Numbered from the stretch's first letter, positions 1-9,464 are shown. The stretch: 64,000 nucleotides of DNA from Chryseobacterium piscicola (GCF_900156685.1 NZ_FTOJ01000004.1:186001-250000); one strand, 5' to 3'. Program-made: numbers and translations. Notes: a model not told the origin generated them from the sequence alone.

Positions 1-41
1 TCCATGTGACAGTAAAAAATCATTAAATTTCTGCACTCTGT

Positions 42-72
42 TTGTATAGCTTGTTTAGAATTGGTACTTTTA
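42..72 (+). promoter_or_regulatory. Promoter of the first operon
   Basis: TTG at 42-44, a 20-nt spacer, then TACTTTTA at 65-72, one base from the Bacteroidota -7 consensus TAnnTTTG. It lies about 26 nt before the start codon at 99. It probably drives the four closely spaced genes up to 2900. Confidence 0.6.
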
Positions 73-98
73 TACAAAACTAAACATAAACTATTGCA

Positions 99-842
99 AT
101 GGGTAAACTACAGCCTGAACAGTATAATGCTGCTGTTCAAAAATGGCGGATATGCCGTGAAAATCTTTTAGAAATTCAATCTCTTTTTAAAGAAAACTCA
201 GTTTTTGCCCTTTATCATTCACAAATTATTGAACTTCAAAATTACAATAGAAATAACGATTTTTGTGTAGAAATTGGAGTTTCAGAAAACAACGAATTGC
301 TTATGATTCCCGTGCCGTTAGACGAAAATGGTCATCCTATAACATTAGAGAGTTATGGGTTTTCGGTATATGCTTTATTGCAAGAAGATCTGAATCTTAA
401 TGAAAAACAGACTTATACAGTCGTTAAAAAATCAGTATTTTCTAAATCAATGCGAAAAATAGATCACGATGCAGATGTTTTTTTTCCAGTTGTAAATAAA
501 CCTGTGATGGAGCAGGATAAAGCAGTAGATTCTATAGAATCTTGGCAAAACAATGCTAAAGACTGGTTCTATGCAGAGCACAAACAGAGTAAAGGCAAAG
601 ATATTTTTACAAAATTCTATGTTCCTGCAGGCAAAATATTAATAGCAGAAAGCGGAATTATGTTTTTTTGCATATTCGGGTTAAAATACTCTGAAATTTA
701 TCAGAAACAACTTCCTGCGCTTATTTTTATTTCAGCTCCAGATCAATTAAGTAATCAAAGTATTGAAATAGAATCTAACACTTTCGACTACGCAAAACCT
801 TGTCCGCCGCTTTGTAGTGTTATGGATTTGGGAGTAAACTAA
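99..842 (+). CDS. Uncharacterised protein, first gene of a kinase/regulator operon
   Basis: A 247-residue protein that I do not recognise. It has no signal peptide or clear membrane segment, so it is probably cytoplasmic. Sequence is evenly mixed with hydrophobic beta-like stretches and a C-terminal CPPLC motif. The next gene begins 9 nt after its stop, and all four genes to 2900 run in the same direction with short or overlapping junctions. This suggests co-expression with the two-component pair downstream. A role in that signalling path is only inference from position. Confidence 0.7.
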   Translation: MGKLQPEQYNAAVQKWRICRENLLEIQSLFKENSVFALYHSQIIELQNYNRNNDFCVEIGVSENNELLMIPVPLDENGHPITLESYGFSVYALLQEDLNLNEKQTYTVVKKSVFSKSMRKIDHDADVFFPVVNKPVMEQDKAVDSIESWQNNAKDWFYAEHKQSKGKDIFTKFYVPAGKILIAESGIMFFCIFGLKYSEIYQKQLPALIFISAPDQLSNQSIEIESNTFDYAKPCPPLCSVMDLGVN

Positions 843-851
843 ATAAGTGTA

Positions 852-1475
852 ATGTCTACTTTTTATACTATTTTTTTAAATATCAATTACATTTTACTTT
901 TCATCAATTCTGTTTTGGGTTTTGGGAAGTTTGGTTATTTCGCAAAAAAAGAAAAAATGTATATTTTTTATATTTTTTTTCTTTTTTTAATTGAAATGAC
1001 TGTTTTTGTGCTAACTACAGGTTATGAATTTAAGGATCTCTCTTTCATGTATCCTATTTACATCGCAGGAGAATTTTTTCTTCTCACAAGCCTTTTTATA
1101 GGAAAACTAAATGTAAATAGACTTTTTATAGCTTTGCCTGCTTTATTGGCCACTGCTTTTTGGATTGTAGTGTTTGGGTTAAAAATAAAATTTAATCATG
1201 ATATAGCAAAAGTAATTTCAAATATCATCATCATTTGTTTGGCTGCAATATTTTTGATTATGCAGATCAAAAAAGTGAAAAAAGTAGAGAGGTTTGTTTT
1301 GGTAGATGCAGGGATATTTTTTTATTATTCTGTATCTATACTCATTTTTGTAATACAATCTCAGCTTAAAAACCTTTCATTGGAAAGCGTGTATTTAATT
1401 ACAGGTATCAATTGTTTTTTTGCTGCAGTGTTGTATAGTTTAATTACATATACTTTTGTAAAATTAAAGAAGTAA
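852..1475 (+). CDS. Polytopic membrane protein beside a histidine kinase
   Basis: A 207-residue, very hydrophobic protein with about six or seven predicted membrane helices and a Lys-rich C-terminal end. No family motif is visible to me. It sits between the first gene and the histidine kinase with gaps of 9 and about 14 nt. Small multi-helix proteins placed directly before a soluble-input histidine kinase can act as the membrane sensor, and that is a reasonable guess here, but the sequence does not prove it. Confidence 0.7.
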   Translation: MSTFYTIFLNINYILLFINSVLGFGKFGYFAKKEKMYIFYIFFLFLIEMTVFVLTTGYEFKDLSFMYPIYIAGEFFLLTSLFIGKLNVNRLFIALPALLATAFWIVVFGLKIKFNHDIAKVISNIIIICLAAIFLIMQIKKVKKVERFVLVDAGIFFYYSVSILIFVIQSQLKNLSLESVYLITGINCFFAAVLYSLITYTFVKLKK

Positions 1476-1489
1476 CCTTAAATATAAAA

Positions 1490-2227
1490 TTGCTTGGTTT
1501 AATAATTGTGATGCTCGCAATTATCGTTTTTTTTATTTTGCTTGCCTACAAAACTTTTGTAGACCGCATTATTAAAGAAAAAGATGACCAGAATTTAGCT
1601 AAAATTCAACATCAGAAAGATCTAGCTCTGGAAAACGTGAAAGCGCAGGAGGAGGAAAGGAAACGCATTGCAATTGCGGTACATGATGATTTAGGAAATC
1701 GCCTCAACATCTTGTCTTTATGGTTACAAAATATTGAAATTGAAGACGAAAATGCTTCAAATGTAATTTCGGGTCAAATTAAAGAATTGGTAGATTCTAC
1801 AAGGAAAATTTCGCATAGCCTTTACCCTGTCAATCTAGAGAAATTAGGATTTATATTGTATGTGGAAGAGTTAATAGCCAATCTTTCCAATAAAGTAGAT
1901 ATTACGCTCTTTCAAACAAAGCCTTATCATAAAAAAAACATTTTTGTGGAAGTGCAGATTTACCGAATTATTCAAGAGTTTACAACGAATGTAATAAAGC
2001 ATTCTGGTGCTTCTGAAGTTAAAATTATTGTGCGAAATTCTGAAAGAGGGCTTTTTGTTTGTATATCAGATAACGGAACCGGATTTGATTATGAACAAGT
2101 GAAAAAAGGAATGGGAATAAAAAATATAGAATCCAGACTTCAATCTATGGATGCTTTTTTTAAATGGAAAAGTGTTATAGGGAAAGGCAGTAGACTAATT
2201 ATTAAAATACCTCTCAACAATGAATGA
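1490..2227 (+). CDS. Sensor histidine kinase, HisKA_3 (NarX/DesK) type
   Basis: A 245-residue kinase with one N-terminal membrane helix (about residues 2-20), a short coiled linker, a HisKA_3 dimerisation domain with His65 in the motif AVHDDLGNRL, and a C-terminal HATPase domain with an N box near FTTNVIKH and a G1 box DNGTGFD. There is almost no extracytoplasmic sensor region, so input must come through the helix, the linker or a partner protein. The start used is TTG; an in-frame ATG at 1511 is possible but would shorten the membrane helix. The gene overlaps the response regulator by 8 nt, so they form a cognate pair. Confidence 0.9.
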   Translation: MLGLIIVMLAIIVFFILLAYKTFVDRIIKEKDDQNLAKIQHQKDLALENVKAQEEERKRIAIAVHDDLGNRLNILSLWLQNIEIEDENASNVISGQIKELVDSTRKISHSLYPVNLEKLGFILYVEELIANLSNKVDITLFQTKPYHKKNIFVEVQIYRIIQEFTTNVIKHSGASEVKIIVRNSERGLFVCISDNGTGFDYEQVKKGMGIKNIESRLQSMDAFFKWKSVIGKGSRLIIKIPLNNE

Positions 2228-2900
2228 AATTATAAAATTAGCTTTAGTAGACGACGAACAGCTGATTCTTGAAGGGGTAAAAATGCTCCTTTCAAGTGAT
2301 AAAGAAATCGAAGTAAATTTGATGGCAAATAATGGGGAAAGTTTTCTACAGGCTTTAAAGCAAATTCCTGCAAAAGATTTCCCAAACGTGGTTCTTAGTG
2401 ATATACAAATGCAGCCGATGGATGGTTTTCAGCTGGTAGATATTTTAAAATCCGAATACCCAGATTTGAAAATCATTATACTTTCTTCTCATTATAAAAC
2501 CTCGGTTTTTGGTCACATGATAAAGATGGGAGTTTCTGCTTTTTTACCTAAAAATTCAGATAGAAAAACATTCATTGACGCTGTAAAAACGGTTTATAAA
2601 AACGGTGTTTATTTCTCGGAAGAAGACCTTAAAATGCTCATTACCTACAAAGGAAATGCTTCTAAACAAAAAACACTTTTTGATTTGGAAGATGACCTTT
2701 CAGAAAGGGAAAAAGATGTTGTAAAGCTTATTTGTCAAGAATTTACCAATAAAGAGATTGCAGATAAATTATTCATTAGTCCCAGAACTGTGGAAAGCCA
2801 CCGGCAGAGAATTGTAGAAAAGCTGGGTGTGAAAAATTCAATAGGCATTGTGGTTTACGCTATTATTCATAATATTTTTGAGCTAGATAAAAAATACTGA
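2220..2900 (+). CDS. LuxR/NarL-type response regulator
   Basis: A 226-residue regulator. The receiver domain has the acidic pair Asp11-Asp12, the phospho-acceptor Asp61 in LSDIQMQP, and a conserved Lys in FLPKN. The C-terminal 65 residues form a LuxR-type helix-turn-helix (LSEREKDVVKLI, then NKEIADKLFISPRTVESHR). Its start lies inside the last codons of the kinase gene, which supports translational coupling and a cognate pair. DNA targets are unknown. Confidence 0.93.
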   Translation: MNEIIKLALVDDEQLILEGVKMLLSSDKEIEVNLMANNGESFLQALKQIPAKDFPNVVLSDIQMQPMDGFQLVDILKSEYPDLKIIILSSHYKTSVFGHMIKMGVSAFLPKNSDRKTFIDAVKTVYKNGVYFSEEDLKMLITYKGNASKQKTLFDLEDDLSEREKDVVKLICQEFTNKEIADKLFISPRTVESHRQRIVEKLGVKNSIGIVVYAIIHNIFELDKKY

Positions 2901-2924
2901 TTCCGTAGAAATGCGGAATTTTTT
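2900..2924 (+). terminator. Terminator of the first operon
   Basis: Hairpin ATTCCG / CGGAAT with an 8-nt loop, followed by six T. Its left arm overlaps the stop codon of the response regulator. Confidence 0.7.
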
Positions 2925-3073
2925 ATTTGGTAATTTATACGCTATGAAAAGTGTTTTTTGTGGCGTTACTTTGTCTTGTTCAAAAAAAATAGAAGCTTCA
3001 AAAAGAAATGAACAAGGTGAAATCTGAAAAACCTAAACAGAGTAGGAAACTAATAATCAAAAATCACAAAATC

Positions 3074-3421
3074 ATGTCTTATTCAGTTGTAACTATAGTC
3101 AATTCAACATCTTTTAATGCAAAAGGTCATGTGAATTATGTAAGCGTTTTCTGCTCAGATGACGATTATAGTGTAACTACAGGCGCTACATGGAGTGCTT
3201 CAAGCAGAGGAATTTGTCTCTTGAAAGATATATCTGCAGAAGTAACAACGCCGCAAGGAGTAATAAAAGCAAAATCTTTTCACGATTCTATCGGTACAAG
3301 TGACAGTAGATTTGCAATTATTCAAACCGGACCATTGGTATTTGAGGTTACAAAAATTGTAACTCTTGCAAAAAGTGAATTACCAGAAAATTATACAGAG
3401 CCAACTTTGCAACAAAATTAA
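3074..3421 (+). CDS. Small uncharacterised beta-rich protein
   Basis: A 115-residue protein beginning MSYSVVTIVNST. An upstream in-frame ATG at 3008 adds a Lys-rich stretch that looks like leader DNA, so I chose 3074. The protein is rich in Ser, Thr, Val and aromatic residues in an alternating pattern, with no signal peptide, which suggests a small beta-sandwich. It is monocistronic, followed by a strong terminator at 3446. I do not recognise the family. Confidence 0.6.
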   Translation: MSYSVVTIVNSTSFNAKGHVNYVSVFCSDDDYSVTTGATWSASSRGICLLKDISAEVTTPQGVIKAKSFHDSIGTSDSRFAIIQTGPLVFEVTKIVTLAKSELPENYTEPTLQQN

Positions 3422-3445
3422 TTGTTTTTATTAATAGCTGTTTTA

Positions 3446-3480
3446 GAGTCGTCTTTTTGGCGACTCATTTTTATTTTTAG
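3446..3480 (+). terminator. Terminator after the small beta-rich protein
   Basis: GAGTCG / CGACTC stem with a 9-nt loop, then an A-T5-A-T5 tract. Confidence 0.75.
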
Positions 3481-3499
3481 TAAAATCTTATTTTTTCCG

Positions 3500-3507
3500 T
3501 ACTTTTG
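3500..3507 (+). promoter_or_regulatory. -7 element of the ABC-F gene
   Basis: TACTTTTG is an exact TAnnTTTG match, 50 nt before the start codon at 3558 and just after the previous terminator. No clear TTG lies at the expected -33 position. Confidence 0.5.
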
Positions 3508-3557
3508 CACCCGAAAAAGATTCAGATTCATTATTCACTTTTTAATATTCATTTCAA

Positions 3558-5489
3558 ATGCTTTCGGTTCAAGGTTTAGGATTACATCATTCAGGAAATT
3601 ATTTATTTCAAAACGTCAATTTTACAATCAAAAAAGATGATAAAATAGGTTTGGTAGGTAAAAACGGAGCAGGGAAATCTACGCTTCTGAAAATGCTTTC
3701 CGGAGAAATTACTTTCTATGAAGGCAACGTGGTTCCCGAAGGAAGTATTACCATAGGATTTCTAAAACAAGATCTTGATTTTGTGAAAGGAAGAACCGTT
3801 TGGAACGAAACCATGCAAGCTTTTGAACAAATCAACGCCTGGAAAGATGAATTAGAAGAAATAAATCACCAGTTGACTGTAAGAACAGATTACGAAAGCG
3901 ACGCTTACACAGATTTAATCAATAGAATGACCGATCTTAACGACCTTTTGATGCACCACGATGCCTATAATTTGGAAGGAGATATAGAAAAAGTATTATT
4001 CGGGTTAGGTTTTAAAGCAGACGATTTTCAAAAAATCACCGATGAGTTTTCTGGAGGTTGGAGGATGAGAATAGAACTGGCTAAGCTACTTCTTCAGAAA
4101 AATGATTTAATGCTTCTGGATGAGCCTACCAACCACTTGGATATGGAATCTATCATCTGGCTAGAAAACTTTTTAAAAGATTACCCAGGGGGAATTCTTC
4201 TGGTAAGTCACGATAAACAGTTTATGACTGCCGTTTGCAATAGAACCTTTGATGTAAATAACAGAAAAGTAGATGATTATAAAGCCAATTATTCTAAATA
4301 TTTGGTAATGCGTGAAGACCGCCGTGAGAAATTGGTTCAGGCTAAGAAAAATCAAGATGCAGAGGTGAAGCAGATGGAAGATAATATCAATAAATTCCGT
4401 GCAAGTGCTACAAAAGCATCTTTTGCTCAATCTTTGATTAAAAAATTAGATAAAATAGAACGAATTGAAATTGATAACGAAGATGTTTCAAAATTCAATA
4501 TTCGTTTTGTACAGTCACAAGTTCCCGGTAAAGTTATCTTCGAAGCTGAAAATCTTGGGAAATCTTACGGGCAAAAACAAATCTTTGATGATGTAGATTT
4601 TATTGTACAGAGAGGTGACAGAATTGCACTTCTAGGGCAAAACGGACAAGGGAAAACTACTTTAGCTAAAATTCTTTCGGGAGACATAAAAGATTATTCA
4701 GGTAATTGGAACTTAGGTCACAACGTGAATATTGGTTACTTTGCACAGAATCAGGAAGAAGTGTTAACGCCTAATAAAACCGTTCAAGAAGAAGCAGAAG
4801 ATGCTGCAACCGAAGAAACAAGACCAAGAGTAAGAGATTTATTAGGGTCTTTCCTTTTTCAAGGAGAAGCAGTAAACAAAAAAACAAAAGTACTTTCCGG
4901 AGGAGAAAGAAACCGTTTAGCATTGTGTAAATTGCTTCTACGTCCGTTCAATACGTTGATTATGGATGAGCCAACCAATCACTTAGATATTCAGTCTAAG
5001 GAGATTATCAAACTGGCTTTACAGAAATTTGAAGGTACATTAATTGTAATTTCTCACGATAGAGAGTTTTTGCAAGGTCTTTGTGATAAAATCTATGAAT
5101 TCCGTGATGGTAAAATGAAAGAATTCTTAGGCGACATCAACGAATATCTTGTGTTCAGACAAAAAGAAAGCATCCGAGAAATTTCAGCAGAAAAAGCAAA
5201 ACTTCACAGTGATGAGCCCAATGTTGAGGTTAAGGTTAAGGTTAAATCTGAACCAAATATTGAACTTCAGCCTAATGCAATTGTTACTAAAGAGCAGAAA
5301 AGCATTCAGAATAAACTGAAGAAGGTTGAAGAAAAAATCTCAGACCTCGAACTAAAGATAGAAGAGTTTGAAGCCTCTTTTACAAAAGAAAATCCTTCTG
5401 AAGAAACTTTAGAAAACTATAATAAAACCAAAGAAGAACTTGATCTAGCTTTGCAGGAATGGGAACATCTAGCTACACAGTTGAATTAA
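3558..5489 (+). CDS. ABC-F family ATP-binding protein (Uup/EttA-like)
   Basis: A 643-residue protein with two ABC ATPase domains and no membrane segments. Domain 1 has Walker A GKNGAGKST, signature FSGGWRMR and Walker B LLDEPTNHLD. Domain 2 has GQNGQGKTT, LSGGERNR and MDEPTNHLD. A charged linker joins them, and the C-terminal 70 residues are a coiled coil (KKVEEKISDLELKIEE), as in Uup. ABC-F proteins act on ribosomes or, for Uup, on branched DNA and ribosome assembly; they are not transporters. The exact subgroup cannot be fixed by eye, and antibiotic target protection should not be assumed. Confidence 0.93.
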   Translation: MLSVQGLGLHHSGNYLFQNVNFTIKKDDKIGLVGKNGAGKSTLLKMLSGEITFYEGNVVPEGSITIGFLKQDLDFVKGRTVWNETMQAFEQINAWKDELEEINHQLTVRTDYESDAYTDLINRMTDLNDLLMHHDAYNLEGDIEKVLFGLGFKADDFQKITDEFSGGWRMRIELAKLLLQKNDLMLLDEPTNHLDMESIIWLENFLKDYPGGILLVSHDKQFMTAVCNRTFDVNNRKVDDYKANYSKYLVMREDRREKLVQAKKNQDAEVKQMEDNINKFRASATKASFAQSLIKKLDKIERIEIDNEDVSKFNIRFVQSQVPGKVIFEAENLGKSYGQKQIFDDVDFIVQRGDRIALLGQNGQGKTTLAKILSGDIKDYSGNWNLGHNVNIGYFAQNQEEVLTPNKTVQEEAEDAATEETRPRVRDLLGSFLFQGEAVNKKTKVLSGGERNRLALCKLLLRPFNTLIMDEPTNHLDIQSKEIIKLALQKFEGTLIVISHDREFLQGLCDKIYEFRDGKMKEFLGDINEYLVFRQKESIREISAEKAKLHSDEPNVEVKVKVKSEPNIELQPNAIVTKEQKSIQNKLKKVEEKISDLELKIEEFEASFTKENPSEETLENYNKTKEELDLALQEWEHLATQLN

Positions 5490-5654
5490 TTTCAAGAATA
5501 AATATTTAAAGATGCACTTAGGTTCATCTTTTTTTTTGTTTTTATCTAGAGTTTTTAATTCAAAATACACAGCTCTGTAGGTGCTTCCGGTTAATAACGA
5601 AAAAATCCAACCTCATTTAACATAATATTGCGATTTAATTCTAAAATATATTCT

Positions 5655-5662
5655 TATTTTTG
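5655..5662 (+). promoter_or_regulatory. -7 element directly before the CxxCH protein
   Basis: TATTTTTG, an exact TAnnTTTG match, ends 4 nt before the ATG at 5667. Transcription would begin at or very near the start codon, giving a leaderless or nearly leaderless mRNA. Confidence 0.5.
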
Positions 5663-5666
5663 TCCC

Positions 5667-6023
5667 ATGATTTTTAAGGAAAGCAGACAACTCAAGAGAT
5701 TGATCTCCAAACTGATGTTTGGGATCTATTTTTTTGCATTGTTTTCATCAAGCTTTCACAGTCATGATACTGCCGATGTTTTTGCGGGATTTAACTTGAA
5801 AAAATCAGAAAACTCCATTTCTAAAACAGACGACAAAGAAAAAGCCGGAGATTGTCTTGCTTGTCACTTTTTAGCCACTGCGAATACCATTTTACCAGAC
5901 GAATTTAGCTTCACTACAATCAAACATACACATGAAGTTGAGCAGATATTAACCCTACAAGAGCAAATCTGGTCACAAACTAAATTTACTTTTCAACTTC
6001 GGGGGCCTCCCGCAATTTCATAA
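5667..6023 (+). CDS. Small membrane-anchored protein with CxxCH motif (DUF2946-like)
   Basis: A 118-residue protein beginning MIFKESRQLKRL. A TTG start 39 nt upstream is possible, but a good promoter element lies between the two. It has one N-terminal hydrophobic segment, then HSHD, then DCLACHFLA (a CxxCH motif), further His residues in KHTHE, and a RGPPA ending. This layout resembles DUF2946-like proteins that accompany metal receptors in Gram-negative bacteria. The Cys/His content and the TonB receptor downstream suggest metal handling. A c-type haem site is possible from CxxCH alone but not likely given the size and context. Confidence 0.6.
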   Translation: MIFKESRQLKRLISKLMFGIYFFALFSSSFHSHDTADVFAGFNLKKSENSISKTDDKEKAGDCLACHFLATANTILPDEFSFTTIKHTHEVEQILTLQEQIWSQTKFTFQLRGPPAIS

Positions 6024-6453
6024 ATTCTATATTTCTCAAGCGTTAAACCAACTTTGAGAAATCTTTCTTGAATTAATTAAATCTATTTTTTTTCAACGCT
6101 TAAGTTTTCGGAATTGAACAACTGTACCCTCAAAATTACAGAACAAACTTCATAAACCCGAAATCTCAGCATGATAACACAGCAGTAGTAAGCAAAAGAC
6201 AAAACTCAGAAACGTCCATAGAATTTTCTCCTATTGATTATTTGGGCAGCTTTTCCGCCTTCCACTCCCGCTTTTTTGTCATTGCGAACACAGTGTAGTA
6301 ATCTATCAGACTATTATACAATCGCAATAACAAAAAGAGCTCCGTTCAAGTCGGGCTGCTGTAATTCGCTGTTATAAGAATACATTTTAATCTAATTCAA
6401 AAAACACATAAATACAACGTACTTTTTACATTATACATTTTATAAAAATCGTA
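6024..6453. other. Gene-free gap with a repeat element
   Basis: This gap between the CxxCH protein and the TonB receptor has no plausible gene. It holds the palindromic repeat at 6244-6360. I found no convincing terminator after 6023, so read-through into the receptor gene is possible. Confidence 0.6.
6244..6360. repeat. REP-like nested inverted repeat, copy 1
   Basis: The outer arms pair GCAGC with GCTGC and adjoining imperfect CG-rich sequence. The inner arms are TGTCATTGCGA (6277-6287) and TCGCAATAACA (6322-6332), which pair with one wobble. The inner arm is shared with a second element at 18221. Confidence 0.65.
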
Positions 6454-8835
6454 ATGAAATACATCATCAATCTATTGTTGGTCTTTTTCGGATTAGCATT
6501 GGTGTCTGCACAGAAATATAGCGTGCAGGGAACTGTTCAAGATTTTCACGATAAAACAATGCTCGAAAACGCTGAGGTAAAAATCGGAAATTTCATATCT
6601 AAAACCGACAAAAACGGACGGTTTTCATTCCCCAATCTTCCCGCTGGAAAATATCAACTTGTTGCCAAGCATCTACTCTGCAATGACTACACTGAAAATG
6701 TGGAAATAAACAGAGATCTGCATCTGGTAATTATTTTAGAACACCACGTAGGAGAAATTCAGACCGTTACCATTCACGGAAGACACAGAACAAAAGGTTC
6801 TGTAATAATAACAACTTTAGATAAATCTGAAATTGAAAGAAATTCTACCGAAAATCTAGGAAATCTTTTGTCAAAAATTTCCGGAGTTTCAACCTTGAAA
6901 ACCGGAAATAATATTACAAAACCAGTCATTCGAGGTCTCTACGGAAGCAGAATTTCTACACTCAACAACGGAGTGAAAATGGCAGAGCAAGAATGGGGAG
7001 TAGAGCACGCTCCCAATATAGATGTGAATGATTTTGAGCATATAGACGTCATTAAAGGTGCATCGGCATTGAAGTTTGGCAATGAGGGAGTTGGCGGAGT
7101 AGTGATTTTAGAACCTTCAATTTTGCCTAAAAAAGACACCATCTTGGGGAATATCAGATTGTCTGGGATTTCCAATGGTAGAGGTGCAGAAATAGGTGCC
7201 AGCGTAGCAAAAGCCTGGAAGAACCAATGGTTTGTAAAAACAGGTGGAACCTATAGAAAAACCGGAGACCAATATGTGCCTCACAACACATTGCAGAATA
7301 CCGGACAGGAATTTAGTTCCTTTAATTTTTCTTTCGGAAAGCAAAGCTTTATTCAAGGATTTGATGTGGCATACAGCGGAATCAATCAGGAATTTGGAAT
7401 CTACAGAGGAGCGCATTTGGCTAGTCCAGAAGATTTCTACAATGCCGTGAATTTCGGGCAGTCTTATTATCTAAATAATTTTACACATGATATAGACAAC
7501 CCAAAACAAGAAGTGATGCATCACATTGTTAAAATTTCTGCATACAGAAGATTTGCAGATTTTGGCAAACTTACATTCCAATACAGTTTTCAGCTCAACA
7601 GAAGAAAAGAATACGACATCAGAAGAGGAGAACTAAGTAATCTACCATCAATGGATTTAAGATTAATAACCCATTCTGCAAGTTTGGTTCATCTTCTCGA
7701 ACGTGCCAATTGGAGTTTGGAAAGCGGAATTTCAGGAGCGTTTCAAGATAATTTCCCCAATCCAGCCACTAAAGCAAGACGACTAATTCCGGATTATTAT
7801 CGTTATGATGCCGGTGCATTTTCCGTTTTTAAATACAGATTCAGTTCAAAACTCAATGCGGAAGCTGCTGTAAGATATGATTTTAGCAGATATGATGCCT
7901 ACAAATATTATGATTCAGACAAATGGAATGATAATTACTCAGAAATTTTCCCTGAGTTTTTCGTCAATGAATCGGGAAGCAGAACTTTAACAAGACCTAT
8001 CCTCGATTTTCATAATTTCTCGGTCAATCTTGGTTTAGATTACAAACCTTTTGAAAATTTAGAATTAAAACTGAATCTCTCAAGAGCAGAAAGAACCCCC
8101 AATCCGGCAGAGCTTTTCTCAGACGGATTGCATCATTCGGCGGCAATCATGGAAGAAGGAAATTTAAACATCAAAAAAGAAACAGTCTACAATGTCAATC
8201 TTTCATTAGATGCTCAGTTCAATGTTTTGAAAGGTCTTCATATTGAAGCCAATCCGTATTTGATGATATCTGATAATTTTGTTAATCAAATCCCTACAAG
8301 TGTTTTAAATACCAACCGCGGCGTTTTTCCTGTCTGGTCTTATCAGCAGATTAAAGCGAGGATTTTTGGAATAGATGCCGATGCAGAATTATCAATTTCA
8401 GATCATTTAAAATGGAAATCAGGATTCAGTATTCTGAAAGGTGATGATTTTTCAAATAACGAACCGTTGATTTTGATGATGCCTGCAAAACTGAGAAATT
8501 CTGTTCAGCTAAGTTTAAACAAACCTAAAAATTTCTACATCAATCTGGAAAACGAAAATACATTAAAACAAAATCGTTTCCCAATCAGAAATCTTCCGGT
8601 GACGTTTATAAAAGAGGGCGTAGAACGAAGTGAGACAGTAGATTTCAGTTCCACTCCTGCAGCGTTTTCTCTTTTCAATGTTTCTATGGGTGCAGACCTC
8701 GCTAAAAATCTGAATCTTAATCTCAAAATCAGCAACTTATTCAACACAGAATACCGCGAGTATCTCAACCGCCTCAGATATTATATGTATGAGCCAGGAA
8801 GAAATTTCGTGGTTACTGTAAAATACAATTTCTAA
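6454..8835 (+). CDS. TonB-dependent receptor, ZnuD-like (zinc or related metal)
   Basis: A 793-residue outer-membrane receptor. It has a signal peptide (residues 1-19, ending VSAQ), a carboxypeptidase-like regulatory domain (about 20-95), a TonB plug (about 105-220, with VIRGLYGSRIS and VIKGASALKFG) and a 22-strand-type barrel ending in aromatic KYNF. The segment RTPNPAELFSDGLHHSA followed by EEGN resembles the conserved region of ZnuD zinc receptors, and the plug and loops are His-rich. The CxxCH protein lies upstream and a His-rich surface lipoprotein 39 nt downstream. Zinc is the best guess for the substrate; copper is the main alternative. Confidence 0.85.
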   Translation: MKYIINLLLVFFGLALVSAQKYSVQGTVQDFHDKTMLENAEVKIGNFISKTDKNGRFSFPNLPAGKYQLVAKHLLCNDYTENVEINRDLHLVIILEHHVGEIQTVTIHGRHRTKGSVIITTLDKSEIERNSTENLGNLLSKISGVSTLKTGNNITKPVIRGLYGSRISTLNNGVKMAEQEWGVEHAPNIDVNDFEHIDVIKGASALKFGNEGVGGVVILEPSILPKKDTILGNIRLSGISNGRGAEIGASVAKAWKNQWFVKTGGTYRKTGDQYVPHNTLQNTGQEFSSFNFSFGKQSFIQGFDVAYSGINQEFGIYRGAHLASPEDFYNAVNFGQSYYLNNFTHDIDNPKQEVMHHIVKISAYRRFADFGKLTFQYSFQLNRRKEYDIRRGELSNLPSMDLRLITHSASLVHLLERANWSLESGISGAFQDNFPNPATKARRLIPDYYRYDAGAFSVFKYRFSSKLNAEAAVRYDFSRYDAYKYYDSDKWNDNYSEIFPEFFVNESGSRTLTRPILDFHNFSVNLGLDYKPFENLELKLNLSRAERTPNPAELFSDGLHHSAAIMEEGNLNIKKETVYNVNLSLDAQFNVLKGLHIEANPYLMISDNFVNQIPTSVLNTNRGVFPVWSYQQIKARIFGIDADAELSISDHLKWKSGFSILKGDDFSNNEPLILMMPAKLRNSVQLSLNKPKNFYINLENENTLKQNRFPIRNLPVTFIKEGVERSETVDFSSTPAAFSLFNVSMGADLAKNLNLNLKISNLFNTEYREYLNRLRYYMYEPGRNFVVTVKYNF

Positions 8836-8853
8836 TTATTATTATTATTATTA
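8836..8853 (+). repeat. ATT trinucleotide run
   Basis: Roughly six ATT units lie between the TonB receptor stop and the lipoprotein start. Length change here would alter spacing but not the reading of either gene. Confidence 0.6.
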
Positions 8854-8874
8854 AAACTTAAATTTAAATTTAAA

Positions 8875-9435
8875 ATGAAAAAAATATTCAACATTACATT
8901 AGTTTTATTCGCAGCACTATTCATCTTCTCTTGTAGAAATGACGACGACGCAGTTCCGGAAGATGTACACGAGCACGACGAGATAGGGAGAATAGTTTTG
9001 AAGCTTACCAATAAGACAGATGCTGCAGATGTACAGACAGTAAATGTAATTTCCGGAGTTGCAGACGCTCATTTGCATTTGCACGCAGGAGATACTTACT
9101 TTGCTGAACTGGATTTCCAGATCAAACATGATGATCATTACGATTCTACTGATGAAATTATGGAAGAAAAAGACCAGCACTTCATCACGTTCGCCCCGGC
9201 AAATGCTGATATCGTTGTTTTAAGAGCAGCAAACGATATCGTAAGAACAGACGGACAAAAATTAGGCTTGAAATCTGAATGGAAAATCAATTCTACACAG
9301 ACAACAGGGAAAATGAATGTCAAATTAATTCATACTCCTACTTCAGTTAATCAAAATTATCCTTCAGCTACCAACCAATTAGGGCAAACTCAAGGAGGAG
9401 AAACAGACGTAGATATTACAGTAGATGTACATTAA
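8875..9435 (+). CDS. His-rich lipoprotein partner of the metal receptor
   Basis: A 186-residue lipoprotein. The signal peptide ends in lipobox IFSC, and the mature protein begins CRNDDD, an acidic stretch like the lipoprotein export signal that sends Bacteroidota lipoproteins to the cell surface. It carries HEHDE, DAHLHLHAGD and KHDDHYD clusters and a GGETDVDITVDVH ending that I associate with a family found beside metal TonB receptors. It follows the receptor by 39 nt and is closed by a terminator, so the two are probably one transcript. The likely job is capturing metal at the surface for the receptor. Confidence 0.75.
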   Translation: MKKIFNITLVLFAALFIFSCRNDDDAVPEDVHEHDEIGRIVLKLTNKTDAADVQTVNVISGVADAHLHLHAGDTYFAELDFQIKHDDHYDSTDEIMEEKDQHFITFAPANADIVVLRAANDIVRTDGQKLGLKSEWKINSTQTTGKMNVKLIHTPTSVNQNYPSATNQLGQTQGGETDVDITVDVH

Positions 9436-9464
9436 AATCTTATTCAGATATAATTTAATATCAC

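Noticed and set aside
3422-3640. Open frame overlapping the start of the ABC-F gene
   Set aside because: It covers a terminator and promoter and overlaps the ABC-F coding sequence in another frame. The amino acid composition is not protein-like.
5784-5900. c-type cytochrome based on CxxCH
   Set aside because: There is a single motif in a small, non-cytochrome-like protein, and its surroundings point to metal handling.
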